Positions 41,666 to 52,405 of a stretch of DNA of 64,000 bases are shown piece by piece (the first letter of the stretch is position 1; each line of letters begins with the position of its first letter). Under the pieces are notes generated by a model. It was given only the letters and a program-made list of their open reading frames with translations, searched no databases and was not told the origin of the DNA. Origin of the DNA: Boesenbergia rotunda (Eukaryota; Streptophyta; Magnoliopsida; Zingiberales; Zingiberaceae); the NCBI GenBank assembly GCA_024364735.1, contig JAGFNQ010000847.1, positions 333,185-397,184 of the forward strand, in the 5' to 3' direction. Made by a program: the position numbers and the translations under genes.

Positions 41666-44408
41666 TAGACCCAACCAAGGATCAGGTCCCGACCCGGTTC
41701 GTCGGGTCGAACTAGAACTAGCTTGACATGATGCCGGCCCGATTCCAACCCAAGCAAAACTGGCGGGTCGAACTGTCGATTAACCGGCAGTTCGAACAAT
41801 CGGTTCCAACGGCTTCGAATCGTCGGTTCCCCGGGTTTTTTTATTTTTTTATTTTTTTTAACAGTTAAGATCATTTGACCGTTTTTTATCAATGGCTATG
41901 ATTTAGTAACCATTATGATCCAAACTCTATAAATAGGGAGTTCATTTCATCATTTTCACACACATCTTCTCTACTCTCATTTGCAACTTCATCTTCTCTA
42001 CGTGTTTTCGACTCCATCTTTCAACGACAATGGAAGGAGGTCACGGAGTTTTATCATCTCGATCTCGAAGGGAAAAAGAAATAGCATACGAAGATCCCGC
42101 CATTCAAATTCAATTCACTGATGATGAGATCGAGGTCAACCTCAGCACCTTCCAACACCCAAAACATAAGGAATTACCGATGTAATTACTTCTAAGGATC
42201 GAGAAAATCCTCCTCTAAAATCTTCTATTTTCATTAAACATTTTAAGAATGTCACACTTCCGTCGGGAGAATTGTATGCAAAATATAAGTATTGCAATGC
42301 TTCCTACAAATTCCAAGTCAGCAGCGGCTATGGTTCGTTGTAACGACATGTAGAAACGAAACACACGACAGAATATGGACTCAACCGCTCTCAAGCACAA
42401 TTATCAAGATTTTCTAGGATAGTAGTACTGATTCTGGTTTATTTTTATATTCTGATAATAAATTAATAGAATGATTAACTAAATTTATTTTCGTAGAACA
42501 TCTTTCTTTTAGTTTTGGATCTAAATGCACATTTGAAGATTTTTGTAAAAAATCTTTTAATCCATGTGATAAATGTGTTCTTAGGATTACACTTACTCAT
42601 ACAATTAAAAGATTAGTAAAACAAGGAAAAAGAATTTAATTGATAAATTTAGTAAATTAAATAATAAAGTTTTTTTATGTTCCAATATTTGAAGTGATCA
42701 TTGATAAACTCATTCTTATATGGGTGCGACTTGCTATTGGATTGATAACTCTTTGATTGTCCAAAAAAGATTGATAACTTAATTTTAAAAGAATATGGAT
42801 TGACTCATAAAATATTTTCAATATCATTAGATAATGCTAGTTCTAATACTACTTCTATAGATAAACTAAAATTTATTTGTCAATATGTTATTAGTAGTTT
42901 ATTTTTTATATTCATTGTGTATGCCATGTTTTAAATTTATGTGTTCAAGATGGATTAAAACTTTTAGAAAATTATATTAAACCGATTAGAATCGCAATTT
43001 CATATTTATGGTCGGATCTATCTATGATGAAACAATGAGGTAGGTTTTGTAAAGCTAATGGAATGAGACCTAAAAAATTTCCACGTGATGTTCCAACACG
43101 TTGAAATTCAACATATTAATTATTACAAGATTCATTTTAATATAAAGATTTATTATATTTATTTTTTTGGCACAAAATAGTAATATTAATATGTATTTAT
43201 TTTTACAACAATAGAATATTTGTAGTAATATTTATAAAATTTTAAAAGTATTTAACGATGCAACCGAAAAACTTTTTGATGTTTATTATCCCACTGTTCA
43301 TTTAGTTTTAATGAATTTTTCTAATATAGTATTAGTATTAAATGTACACATTAATAATGAAGTTTTAACTTCTTGCATATTAACTGAAAACTAAATGGGA
43401 AAATATTTTTATTTTATTCTTAAAATTTATTTAATTATATTTACTTTAGATCTTAAATTTAAATTAGAAATTTTACCAGAAATGTTAACTTTATATTATG
43501 ATGTTTTAATTCCTATTAAAGATTTTTCTTCTTGAGATCTAGTTAATATTATATATAATATTTATAATCAATATTATATTAAATATAGAATACAATTAAA
43601 CTAATATTTTTGAAATACAAGAGTCTACTAGTACTGATTTAAAACTTACAAAAACATAGCTTTTATTAAAAGAATAGATGAAACATTCATGAGGATCTTC
43701 AAATTCCACATAGGAATTTGAGAATTATTTTATGACTGCTTTTAATTTAAATGAAGTAGATAGCGAAGATTTTGATATATTAAAATAGTGGTCACAGAAT
43801 GCTCAAAGCTTTCTTGTTGTCTCCCTAATTGTCAAATAAATTTTAGCTTGTCCAGTATCAACTGTTACTGTGGAGCAGACGTTCAGTGCTGATTAATATA
43901 TTAGATAAACGGTGATCAACTATGCCTCCCGACTCATTGGAAGCTCAAGCATTACTAGACGATTGGACCAGAGCCGAGAAAAGAATTCAAGGAATGCAAC
44001 TTTCAAAAGACGAAGTCGAAGATTTTGATACCAAAGGAACGAATACAATGGGAATGAGAGGAAATAGAAATGAGTGATGTAAATTATAAAAGGGTAAAAA
44101 TATAAAAGAAGTACATGGGCTTTGATTCCCCTATAATCTAAGGGGATATGTAGGCAACTTGAATAAGTGCAAACCCTTTTTTAAATAAATTTTATATTTT
44201 AAATTTAAATTTTTAATTTTTAATTTTTATTTTTTTTAATATAATAATCTCGAATCATCGCGAACCGTAGCGAACTATGAACCGGTGGTTCTGAACCGTG
44301 AACTGTAACCGTCTTGAGCGGTTAAGATTAAAGATCAACCTCCCACGAATCGTCGAACCGACATTTCTGAACCATAGAATTGGCATTTTTGAATCATAGT
44401 TGGGTCTA
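41666..44408 (+). mobile_element. Complete but decayed hAT transposon (hAT-3)
   Basis: 2,743 bp. Ends TAGACCCAAC (41666-41675) and GTTGGGTCTA (44399-44408), a perfect 10-bp inverted repeat. Perfect 8-bp duplications CTTCAAAG at 41658-41665 and 44409-44416. Subterminal regions hold repeated GGTTCGAA/GAACCG words. Transposase remnants lie inside on the plus strand. Eight-base duplications are the hAT hallmark. Confidence 0.93.
42030..44080 (+). pseudogene. hAT-3 transposase (many stops and frameshifts)
   Basis: ATG at 42030 (MEGGHGVLSSRSRREKEIAY) closes at about 42184. BED-finger-like sequence follows at 42240-42420 (FKNVTLPSGELYAKYKYC, RHVETKH) with a stop. The middle holds CHVLNLCVQDGLKLLENYI (~42930-42980). 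The dimerisation region is readable near 43850-43990 (ILACPVSTVTVEQTFSAD, then in another frame PPDSLEAQALLDDW). The order is that of plant Ac/ricesleeper-type transposases. It is clearly non-functional. Confidence 0.82.
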
Positions 44409-44416
44409 CTTCAAAG

Positions 44417-45042
44417 TAGATTAAAATCACTCAAATATGATAAATTCGATCGCTTTAGAGTTATTTACTACTGTTTCTGTGGGCTCCGGAGTATAGTGCA
44501 CGGAAGGGCGTTATTTTATCATTGAGATATCTACTTCTCTATTTATCTTAGTGATTGAAAAATTTACCTTAGAGACATAGAACTATGAGAACTTAGGGAA
44601 AGACGAAGAATAAAATGGAGCACTTTGAGAACTTGACGTCCAAGCGTAACAAAGACCTGATTAATTGGATTCAATGGCTAGAACCATTTATGACATCAAA
44701 GACTCAATGATATAAGAATTGAGAGAAATTACAAGGGATTATAATCTTGAGTTACTTTTTTTAGGTACTCTACCTAGTGGGTATTAACAAAGGAACAATA
44801 TGTTTTGAGTTATAGTATTATTTTTGATAATCCAAGTTTCCAAGTTTTGCTCAATTGATTCTGGAAGTAGATGACCTTTCCTCTAGCTTGTTTATCGAAT
44901 AAATCTGGAGCACAACTTATACATACTCATAAGCCGACCTCCAAAATATTCATTATTATTAAGATTCAAATTTTGATCATTTTATTAATTTATTTCGAGT
45001 ATTTTACTATTGCACCACACTTGTGTAGTCAACGATTAGCTT
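44417..45042. other. No gene recognised
   Basis: AT-rich. Short readable segments such as MEHFENLTSKRNKDLINWIQ near 44615-44680 could be gag remnants, but I cannot support this. Confidence 0.4.
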
Positions 45043-45546
45043 AATCTTGATTTAAGTTAAAAATTTTTAGAAGATTCAATCAATTGAAGTGTTAAGTCGA
45101 CTACAAAAGTTTTGCTTGTGCAAGTACTCCAGGTTAATTTTGATGTGTTCAACCAAGTCAAGTTGGGTCCTGGTCTATTTTGATCCCTGTGTCTAAGTGT
45201 GCAGGAGCTTAGGAGCGCAAGAAGTTGAGCAAAAGACACAGCAGATGAGAAAGATGACACGGGAAGTGTTAAGTTAAAAATTGAAGTTAAAAATTGAAGT
45301 GTTAAGTTAAAAATTGAAGTTAAATCTTGATTTAAGTTAAAAATTTTTAGAAGATTCAATCAATTGAAGTGTTAAGTCGACTACAAAAGTTTTGCTTGTG
45401 CAAGTACTCCAGGTTAATTTTGATGTGTTCAACCAAGTCAAGTTGGGTCCTGGTCTATTTTGATCCCTGTGTCTAAGTGTGCAGGAGCTTAGGAGCGCAA
45501 GAAGTTGAGCAAAAGACACAGCAGATGAGAAAGATGACACGGGAAG
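45043..45546 (+). repeat. 224-bp perfect direct repeat with a 56-bp spacer
   Basis: 45043-45266 and 45323-45546 read identical (offset 280 bp). The spacer is built of TTAAGTTAAAAATTGAAG-type short repeats that also occur at the left edge of each copy. Identity over the whole length implies a very recent duplication or gene conversion. Unit content resembles the 5' part of a copia LTR (CAGGAGCTTAGGAGCG), non-coding. Confidence 0.88.
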
Positions 45547-45859
45547 AGAGCCAACAGGCTCAGTGCATCCGAGAAACACGTAGTTCTATAGAAGAGTATG
45601 TCGGTGGAGCTAGAAGAACGCACGCGACATCCGAGGGACGAGAAGCCGGGCGGAAGCACGTATGAGGAGGAGGTCGAAGGAGGGTTCGGATGAGTCCAAC
45701 TCTAAAAGGCTTGGAAATCACACAAGAAGACCCACTGGAGTATAGTCAGCATAAAGCTGACTGAAAGCCACTCGAACACCCGAGAGCACTCGGGCGCCTG
45801 TGAATAAGGGTGCCTCTATGCACTTGGGTGCCCCTATTCCCGAGCGCCTCAGTGTATAC
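45547..45859. other. LTR-like flank left of copia B
   Basis: Continues from the repeat and ends with several CTCGGGCGCC/GAGCGCCTC/GGGTGCC words, like the palindromic-word arrays inside the copia B and C LTRs. Probably another LTR of the same group, into which copia B inserted. No frame of note. Confidence 0.45.
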
Positions 45860-46719
45860 TGTTGGACCTGGGATGACTAGAGAGGGAGGTGTGAATAGCC
45901 ACCCACTTAAACACTCTGGCTCCTTTTGATTTTTTCTGCACTTAGGTTAGCAGCGGAAGAAAAACAGAATAGAAAGAAAGGAGAAAGAAAACAAACCAGC
46001 GCTAACACAGAAAATTTACAAGGTTCGGGGATAACTTGCCCCTACTCCTTGGCGTGTCCGTGAGGTGAGCGATCCCTTGATCGTCGACAGATCAAGCGCC
46101 GGAATGAATCCGGATAAGAAAATCTCCTTCTCGGTGGAGTAACTTCTCTACAGACAATCTCAGACAGATATCAGAGTAAGCACAGAGACTTTGAGAAGAA
46201 GCTTACAGATCAACAGCGCAAGCACAGAAGGCACGAAGACGAAGCTTCACACAGAGCACAAAAACAACACACAACTCTATGACAAGAACCTTCACTCAGC
46301 TTTTCGTTCTCGTTGTGTCGGCTTGATTTCCGATCGATTGATTACTTGTCTCTGTTTCGCCAACCTCCTCTTAAGCCTTTCTTATGCTCATCACCAGGCT
46401 TCGTCAGCCACTGACCCACGACTTCGTCACCCACTGACCTCCTCTGAGCTCTCAGTCCACTGAAGACCTCTTCAGCTGAGCCTCGGGTCAGTCGCCAGTC
46501 GCGCTAGAAGCTGTTGAAACCTGCAAACAGATAACAAACAAACTTGTCGTAGCGAAAGTCGCCATTGACACTCCTTCTTGGCTTGTATCGTCTTCATATC
46601 ATCTGCACACTCAACAGACTGATTAGCAAAGCAAATCAAAACATATCAGAAGGTATCAGAAGAAATCAGAACGTAATCAAAAATCTGACACTAATTCAAA
46701 TTAAAGTTTTGAGACGCTG

Positions 46720-47420
46720 ATTGGTCACCCTGACCGATCAGACACCCTTCTGACCGATCAGACTACATTCTGATCGATCAGTGAATTTTTGATCGGTCTC
46801 ACTTACCGATCAGAGATCAGGGATTGGTCACCAGACCGATCCTCAAACCTATTGTGAATTCCAGATGATTTTCAGCAAGGCACTGATCGATTAAAGAGAC
46901 CGATTAGTGATGGGCCTGATCGATCCAGTGAACCTCTGATCAGTCTCACAGATTGATCAAAGACCAGGGATCGGTCACTAGACTGATCCCTTAGCCTATT
47001 GAGATTTCAAGCCCAACCACCTGATCGGTCACTTGACCGATCAGGTCAATGCCTGATCTTTCATATCACAAACACCTGATCGGGCCCTTGACCGATCAGG
47101 TCACTTCCTGACCGATCAGGAACAATCCTGATTGGTCCAGGATGGCCCCGATCGGTGATCGATCAGACAGACCGATTAGGGTACCATACAGAATCTTCTG
47201 ACTTGTTTCTGATCGTTCACCAGACCGATCAGCCACCATACAAAATGTTTCTGATCTGTTTCTGATTGGTCACCAGATCGATCAGACACCCTAGATCGGT
47301 CACCAGACCGATCTACTATCAAGGGAATTCGTGCCAACTCCCTGATCGGATTCCAGACCGATCCACAACCGCGGGAGTTCGTGCCAACTCCCTGATCGGA
47401 CTTCAGACCGATCCAGCTCC
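46720..47420. repeat. Array of GATCGGTC/GACCGATC words in copia B LTR
   Basis: Dozens of copies, many mutated, of GATCGGTC and its complement, often paired as GATCGGTCACCAGACCGATC, which is itself an inverted repeat. Spacing is irregular, so it is not a simple minisatellite. A second block of the same words lies at 50090-50390. Confidence 0.88.
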
Positions 47421-47539
47421 GACCATTTCGACCCTGAGTCCAGAGAACATACTCCCTTGCCTTCTCTGACTCAGTCTGGTCCCAGAGAACGAGCTCCCGA
47501 GCCCTCTCTAACTAGTACACTCAATGCTCAGTCCCCCGG

Positions 47540-47765
47540 ACCAAGAACCCATGCCCAGCTTCACTCACCGGGACTTCCTTTACCTAGCTTCCCTTGCTAG
47601 GACCCGGCTTCACTCACCAGGGTTTCCTTCACCTAGCTTCCCTTGCTATGACCCAGCTTCACTCACCAGGATTTTCTTCACCTAGCTTCACTCACTAGGA
47701 CCCGACTTCACTCACCAAGATTTTCTTCACCTAGCTTCACTCACTAGGACCCGGCTTCACTCACT
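47540..47765 (+). repeat. ~49-bp tandem repeat in copia B LTR
   Basis: Four to five copies of a unit with CACCTAGCTTCCCTTGCTAGG and CCCGGCTTCACTCACCAGG. Units differ by a few bases. It corresponds in position and partly in sequence to the 51-bp repeat of copia C (55070-55350). Confidence 0.85.
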
Positions 47766-47874
47766 GGAATTCATGCTCAGTCCTCGACCAGGACTTAATC
47801 CAAACTTATCTTACTCAACCAAACTTAAATCGGTGTCAACACCAAAATAACAATCAGGCCAGACTACATCAACA

Positions 47875-47893
47875 ATCTCCCCCTTTTTGTTGT
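47875..47893 (-). other. Copia B polypurine tract
   Basis: On the minus strand CAAAAAGGGGGAGAT directly before the 3' LTR start TGTTGATG. Confidence 0.82.
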
Positions 47894-48312
47894 TTGATAA
47901 CCCGATTTAAGTTTAGGTATTAGAAGTCAAATTTCATCATCGCAAGGGAATCAGAGTCCCCCCTACAATAATTTAATTCGTTATAAACCCTAAACTTAAC
48001 TAACCATTCTCTCCCCCTTTGTCAAACACCGAAAAGGGTGTAGACTGGTTATTAAGTTTAAAAATTTCCCCCTTAACCAAGGGTCTCTCCCCAAAACCAA
48101 AAGAAACAAGAGGTAATAAGTGAAAGGCATATGAAAAGCATATGAAATAAATGTAACAAGGCAAAACACTCATATGCATTATATGACAATGGAGGAAACA
48201 TAGACTGTAACTAATGACAGAAATAAACATCAAAACAAGCAAACACCTCAGAATGTCATCAGTCACACAGTCATGAAACAGTAGTCATAAGTCAAAATAC
48301 AACAAAAGAATA

Positions 48313-49881
48313 TCAATCCTGATCAGCAGGATCATGGGGAACATCAGACTGCATCGGATCAAATGCAGTGTCATCAGCAGGTAGGAAACTCCCTGGGGTC
48401 GTGCTGCTCGAAGGCTGAAAGCTAGGAAATGTCTGCGGTGGCGGATGACCAACCATCCATGCACGCATCTCTGCAAACATCTCCCGCTGCTCGGTATGCA
48501 TCACAGAAACCTCAGACCGAGTCACCTGCTGCTCGAGCTCCCACATATGAAATCTGTGGTCAATCGTCTGCTCGAGCTCGGCAATCTGCCATCTGAGATC
48601 CGGCTCCGCCTCCTCGTCGTCCTCCGCTGCAGCGGGCGCACCATGATATCCAGCTGGATCTGCGACTACCTGAACATGTGGCGCCCGTGGAAGCTCTCCA
48701 AGACCCCTCCCATCCTTCCATCTAATCCCCCGAGCATCGACAATGATACCTGACTTGGAAAACACGCGTTTTCCAAGTCTGCAGTCTTGCCGAACCATCG
48801 GCACAGTCCTACCTTTGGACACATCAATACCGACTGACTGGAGCCAGTCCGTAATGATGTGACCAAAAGGCATGTATACTGTACGACGCCAGGGATCACT
48901 ATGATAGATAATGGAATGGAAAATGCTCGCTATGATGTCAAAGTCAAGGTGGCGATGCATCCCATAGACCATCAAGCAATGGTAAGGACGGATCTCCGCT
49001 AGGGGCTTCGAGGTGATCGGCAAAAGGCAGTTGGTGATAATCTTGAAAAGGACATAGTCAACTAGGGAAAGTCTAAGAGCAGCAAAAGTGGGGAACTCAG
49101 TGGTTAGTTCATCAAGGCTATCTGGCCTGGGGTGTCCGAAAAAATACTCGTAAATGGAATCAGGAGCGACTCCCCTGAACGGAATCGGTAAAGGATCTGG
49201 AATAGTAGGGAAGATGGAAAACTCATTCGTTGCTTGACGACAATCCAGATACTCCGAGAAAATGGAGTAAGTGAAATCTAAATTGGTTCTGGCCACTCGA
49301 GTGGTAAACCCCGAACCGCCGTCGGTAAGAAGGTTGTTATAGAATTCGGAGACTAAATCAATGTTGATGTCTCGTTCAAGGAAAAGAATTGATTCAAGGT
49401 TATAATATTCGATAATCTGTCTTACTGATGGACAGTGGTCATACACAAATGATTTATCCACAGATCGACAGGGGAGGAGTTTAAAGGTACAGTTTTGGAA
49501 AGCTCGTTCGAAATATGCATTGGGGAATCTTGAACTGGACGAGGGCTGAGGTCTAGAGGATGGCTGGGTTGGTCTAGATGAAGAAGGGGACTTGGACTTT
49601 GAGATTCCCTCACCGGGAGCCTTACCTTTGGAAGATTTTCTGAGATTGAGAGTAGGTCACGACACATAAAAAAATGGGTCAGTGAAGGTCACGACACAAA
49701 AAGATTGGGTGATGAAGGTCACGACACAAAAACACCAAAATACCAAAATGAATAGGATTTGAAGTTGGATTTTGGGGTAAGGGCACGACACCATCATTAA
49801 GCAAAGTGATTAGATCCAAAATCACATAAATATTACAAAGCAATTAGTAAAGAATGAGAATAGGTCTTACTTAGGTGCCAT
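48313..49881 (-). CDS. Copia B env-position gene, two exons, plant transposon protein-like
   Basis: Exon 1 is 49881-49871 (ATG plus 8 nt), intron 49870-49640 (231 bp, GTAAGA...CTCAG), exon 2 49639-48313; splicing keeps the frame and gives 445 aa. Without splicing the frame is closed by a stop just upstream of the acceptor. The N-terminus is basic and Ser/Pro-rich; the middle contains SEFYNNL and resembles the 'putative plant transposon protein' domain found in env-like positions of plant retroelements. The C-terminal third is acidic, then probably coiled-coil, then Pro/Ser-rich. I see no signal peptide or clear membrane segment, so a true envelope role is doubtful. It is open although pol is broken. 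Confidence 0.72.
49640..49870 (-). other. Intron of the env-position gene
   Basis: 231 bp, donor AA|GTAAGA at 49870, acceptor TCTCAATCTCAG at 49640. It contains several CACGACAC/GTGTCGTG words in tandem (49660-49730). The acceptor's pyrimidine tract is good. Confidence 0.7.
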
Positions 49882-50900
49882 GTTAGTCGGTTGGTTGAGA
49901 AGAACACCACAGAGAGGTTGCGCAAGAGAGAATGTTTGTTGAGAAGAAAACCACAGAGAGCTCGCACACGAGAGAACTCGCAGAGAAAGAACTCACTCGC
50001 GTAAGAGAAAGAGGTGTTCGACGGCTAGGGTTATAGAGTTGGTGGATCGATCACTAACCAGTTTTAATGGGGGAAGATCGGACGGTTGATCGATTGGAGG
50101 GCTTTTTGGACCGATCAGGGAGTTCCCTGATCGATCAGAAGTGATCCGATCGGTCACTGTGACCGATCAGAGGACTACTGATCGGTCACCAGACCGATTA
50201 GGAGGATCCCTGATCGGTCTGTAGACCGATCAGGAGGACTTTGATATTTTGATTCAGGAGCCATGATCGGTCAAAGTGACCGATCAGGGAGAGTCCTGAT
50301 CGGTCGGTGGACCGATCAAGTTGGATACAACCCATCAAAACGATTTCTGATTTCTGAGGTGATTTCTGATCGGTCTATGGACCGATCAAATTTCAGAGGA
50401 GTTTCTGAAACCCTGATACATTCCAGAAACTCTCGTTTCAAACACCCCTTTCAAACTCTAATACAATCAGATTTAATTCCTTTGATCCTACAGGGGTTCT
50501 CTTAACCAAAATGTATTTCTTCACATCATCAATCAAGAGAAGGTCGTTTCCTTACGGATTAAAAATCTTAAAATAGACTTGTATCAAATTTGAATCAGGT
50601 TTGTATCAACAACCAATGCTCCAATCAATTTTACTTGATTGGAATGTCCAAGTATGTTCTTGGAACCAAATACACATATATTATGCATTGGTTTTCCCCA
50701 TACTTGGTCAAATTAATGATCTTTATCTATTCAACCTTATTACTTAAGGGATGCATGATACATTTTGAGTAATTTGGTTGATCCTAACATCTCACTCTAT
50801 TTCTAGCAATACAAAAATATTTTGTTAAACCTTATAGTTTGTGTGAGATGTCTCCAAGTTGCCCAACAATTAGGAATGACCATGAAGGGTTTTTAACATC
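49882..50900 (-). promoter_or_regulatory. Region between RNase H and env-position gene, with a promoter-like leader
   Basis: Minus strand: TATA-like CTATAA at 50036-50031, about 150 bp before the ATG, then a pyrimidine-rich leader (CACCTCTTTCTCTTACG, repeated CTCTCTGTGG). This looks like a plant core promoter and 5' UTR. Upstream, 50090-50390 is a second array of GATCGGTC words like that of the LTR. 50400-50840 is AT-rich and shows nothing else. Confidence 0.55.
50090..50390. repeat. GATCGGTC word array upstream of the env-position gene
   Basis: Same paired words as in 46720-47420 (for example GATCGGTCACCAGACCGATTAGG). It lies upstream of the TATA-like box of the extra gene, so it may be an LTR-derived regulatory block or an independent expansion. 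Confidence 0.82.
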
Positions 50901-52405
50901 CTATTGTGCACGACACATTCTTAACTCCCTCCTTAAGAAACTAAATTCATTTTCGGGGAGTAGTTTAGTGAAAATGTTCGCTAGATTCGATTTTGACTCT
51001 ATATGTGAGAGTACAATATCTCCTCTAACAACATGATCTCTAATGAAGTGGTGACGCACTTCAATGTGTTTGGTCCTTGAATGGTGGACTGGATTTTTTG
51101 TAAGGTTTATTGTGCTTATGTTGTCACACAATACTTGCACACCCTTGTAAGACAATCTATAGTCCTCTAAAGTGTGTATCATCCACAATAATTGTGATAC
51201 ACTCTATCCCATGGCGATATACTCCGCCTCGGTCGTGGAGAGAGTAACACAATGTTGCTTCCGACTTGACCAACTTACCAATGATGATCCTAAAAATTGG
51301 CAACCCCCACTTGTACTTTTCCGATCCAACTTGCACCCAGCATAGTCGGAATCGATATAGCCTATTAAATCAAACGACTCTGTACAGGGGGGGTACCAAA
51401 GACCAACTCCAATTGTGCCCTTAAGGTATCTCAAAATTCTCTTAATAGCAATTAAATGAGATTTCTTGGCACATACTTAGTACCTAGCGCACATACCCAC
51501 AACAAAAAGAATATTCAGGCGACTCGCTGTGAGGTATAACAAACTACCTATCATACTTCTATATTGAGTCAAATCGATTGGCTTCCCACTCTCATCATTA
51601 CCTAATCGCGTGTTAGTCGCCATGGGAGTGGTTACCTCGTTAGAGTCACTCATGTTAAATTTCTTGAGCATCTCCTGAGTATATTTGGATTGATGCACAT
51701 GGATCCCGTCTCGAGTTTGTTTGATTTCAAGTCCAAGGAAGAAAGTCAATTCTCCCACTAGACTCATTTCAAACTCACTCTCCATGTGTCCAATGAACTC
51801 ATTCAAATAACCCTTGTTATTGGAGCCACAAATTATATCATCGACATACACGGGCTAAAAAATATTATCACCATCTCTACGTAGAAATAGCGTAGAGTCT
51901 ATTTGACCTCTAATGAAGCTTTTTTCAATTAAGAATGTTGACAACGTCTCATACCAAGCACGAGGTGCTTGTTTTAGGCCATAAAGAGCCTTCTTTAGCT
52001 TAAACATGTGGTTTGGAAATTCAGAATTTTCAAACCCCGGTGGTTGTTCAACGTAGACCTCTTATCTAATGAAGCCATTCAAGAAAGCCAATTTTACATC
52101 CATTTGATAGAGTTTGAAACCTCTATGTGCTGCAAATGTAAGCATCAATCGAATGGATTCCAATCGTGCCACGGGAGCATATGTCTCATCGTAATCAAGG
52201 CCTTTAACTTGACTATAGCCCTTAGCTACTGAGTGTGCCTTGTTTCTTACGATTTCTCCTTATGGTTCATTTTATTCTTGAAGACCCATTTGGTTCCAAT
52301 AATTGTGGTTTTCTTAGGTCTAGGAACTAAATCCCAAACTTGGCTTCTCTCAAATTGACCTAACTCATCTTGCATAGCAATAATCCAATCGGGATCATGC
52401 AATGC
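50901..52405 (-). pseudogene. Copia B reverse transcriptase and RNase H (several stops)
   Basis: Readable from about 52380: TKWVFKNKM, a stop and a frame change near 52240, ALYGLKQAPRAWYE (~51970), YVDDIICGS at 51850, then a continuous stretch 51851-51477, a stop, RNase H segments 51434-51204 (SDYAGCKLDRKSTSG, STTEAEY), a further stop, and 51188-50901 (TKHIEVRHHFIRDH). The YVDD motif is preserved. At least five interruptions make it non-functional. Confidence 0.85.

Larger units (their letters stand above)
45860..47874 (-). repeat. Copia B 3' LTR (2,015 bp)
   Basis: Plus-strand ends TGTTGGACC... and ...TACATCAACA. In minus-strand order: ~100 bp, a ~49-bp tandem repeat (47540-47765), a ~700-bp array of short palindromic words (46720-47420), then the R/U5-like part ending in CTATTCACACCTCCCTCTC...CCAACA. 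The supposed 5-bp target site TATAC (45855-45859) cannot be checked on the other side. Confidence 0.8.

Noticed and set aside
45057..45579. Two near-identical minus-strand frames (80-100 codons) as a duplicated gene
   Set aside because: They arise from the 224-bp duplication of non-coding LTR-like DNA and lack any domain or start context.
46720..47420. The paired GATCGGTC words as a CRISPR-like array
   Set aside because: Spacing is irregular, there are no unique spacers, and it lies within a copia LTR of a plant genome.
48313..49881. Calling the extra copia B gene a true envelope protein
   Set aside because: No signal peptide, fusion segment or clear transmembrane helix is visible; only its position is env-like.
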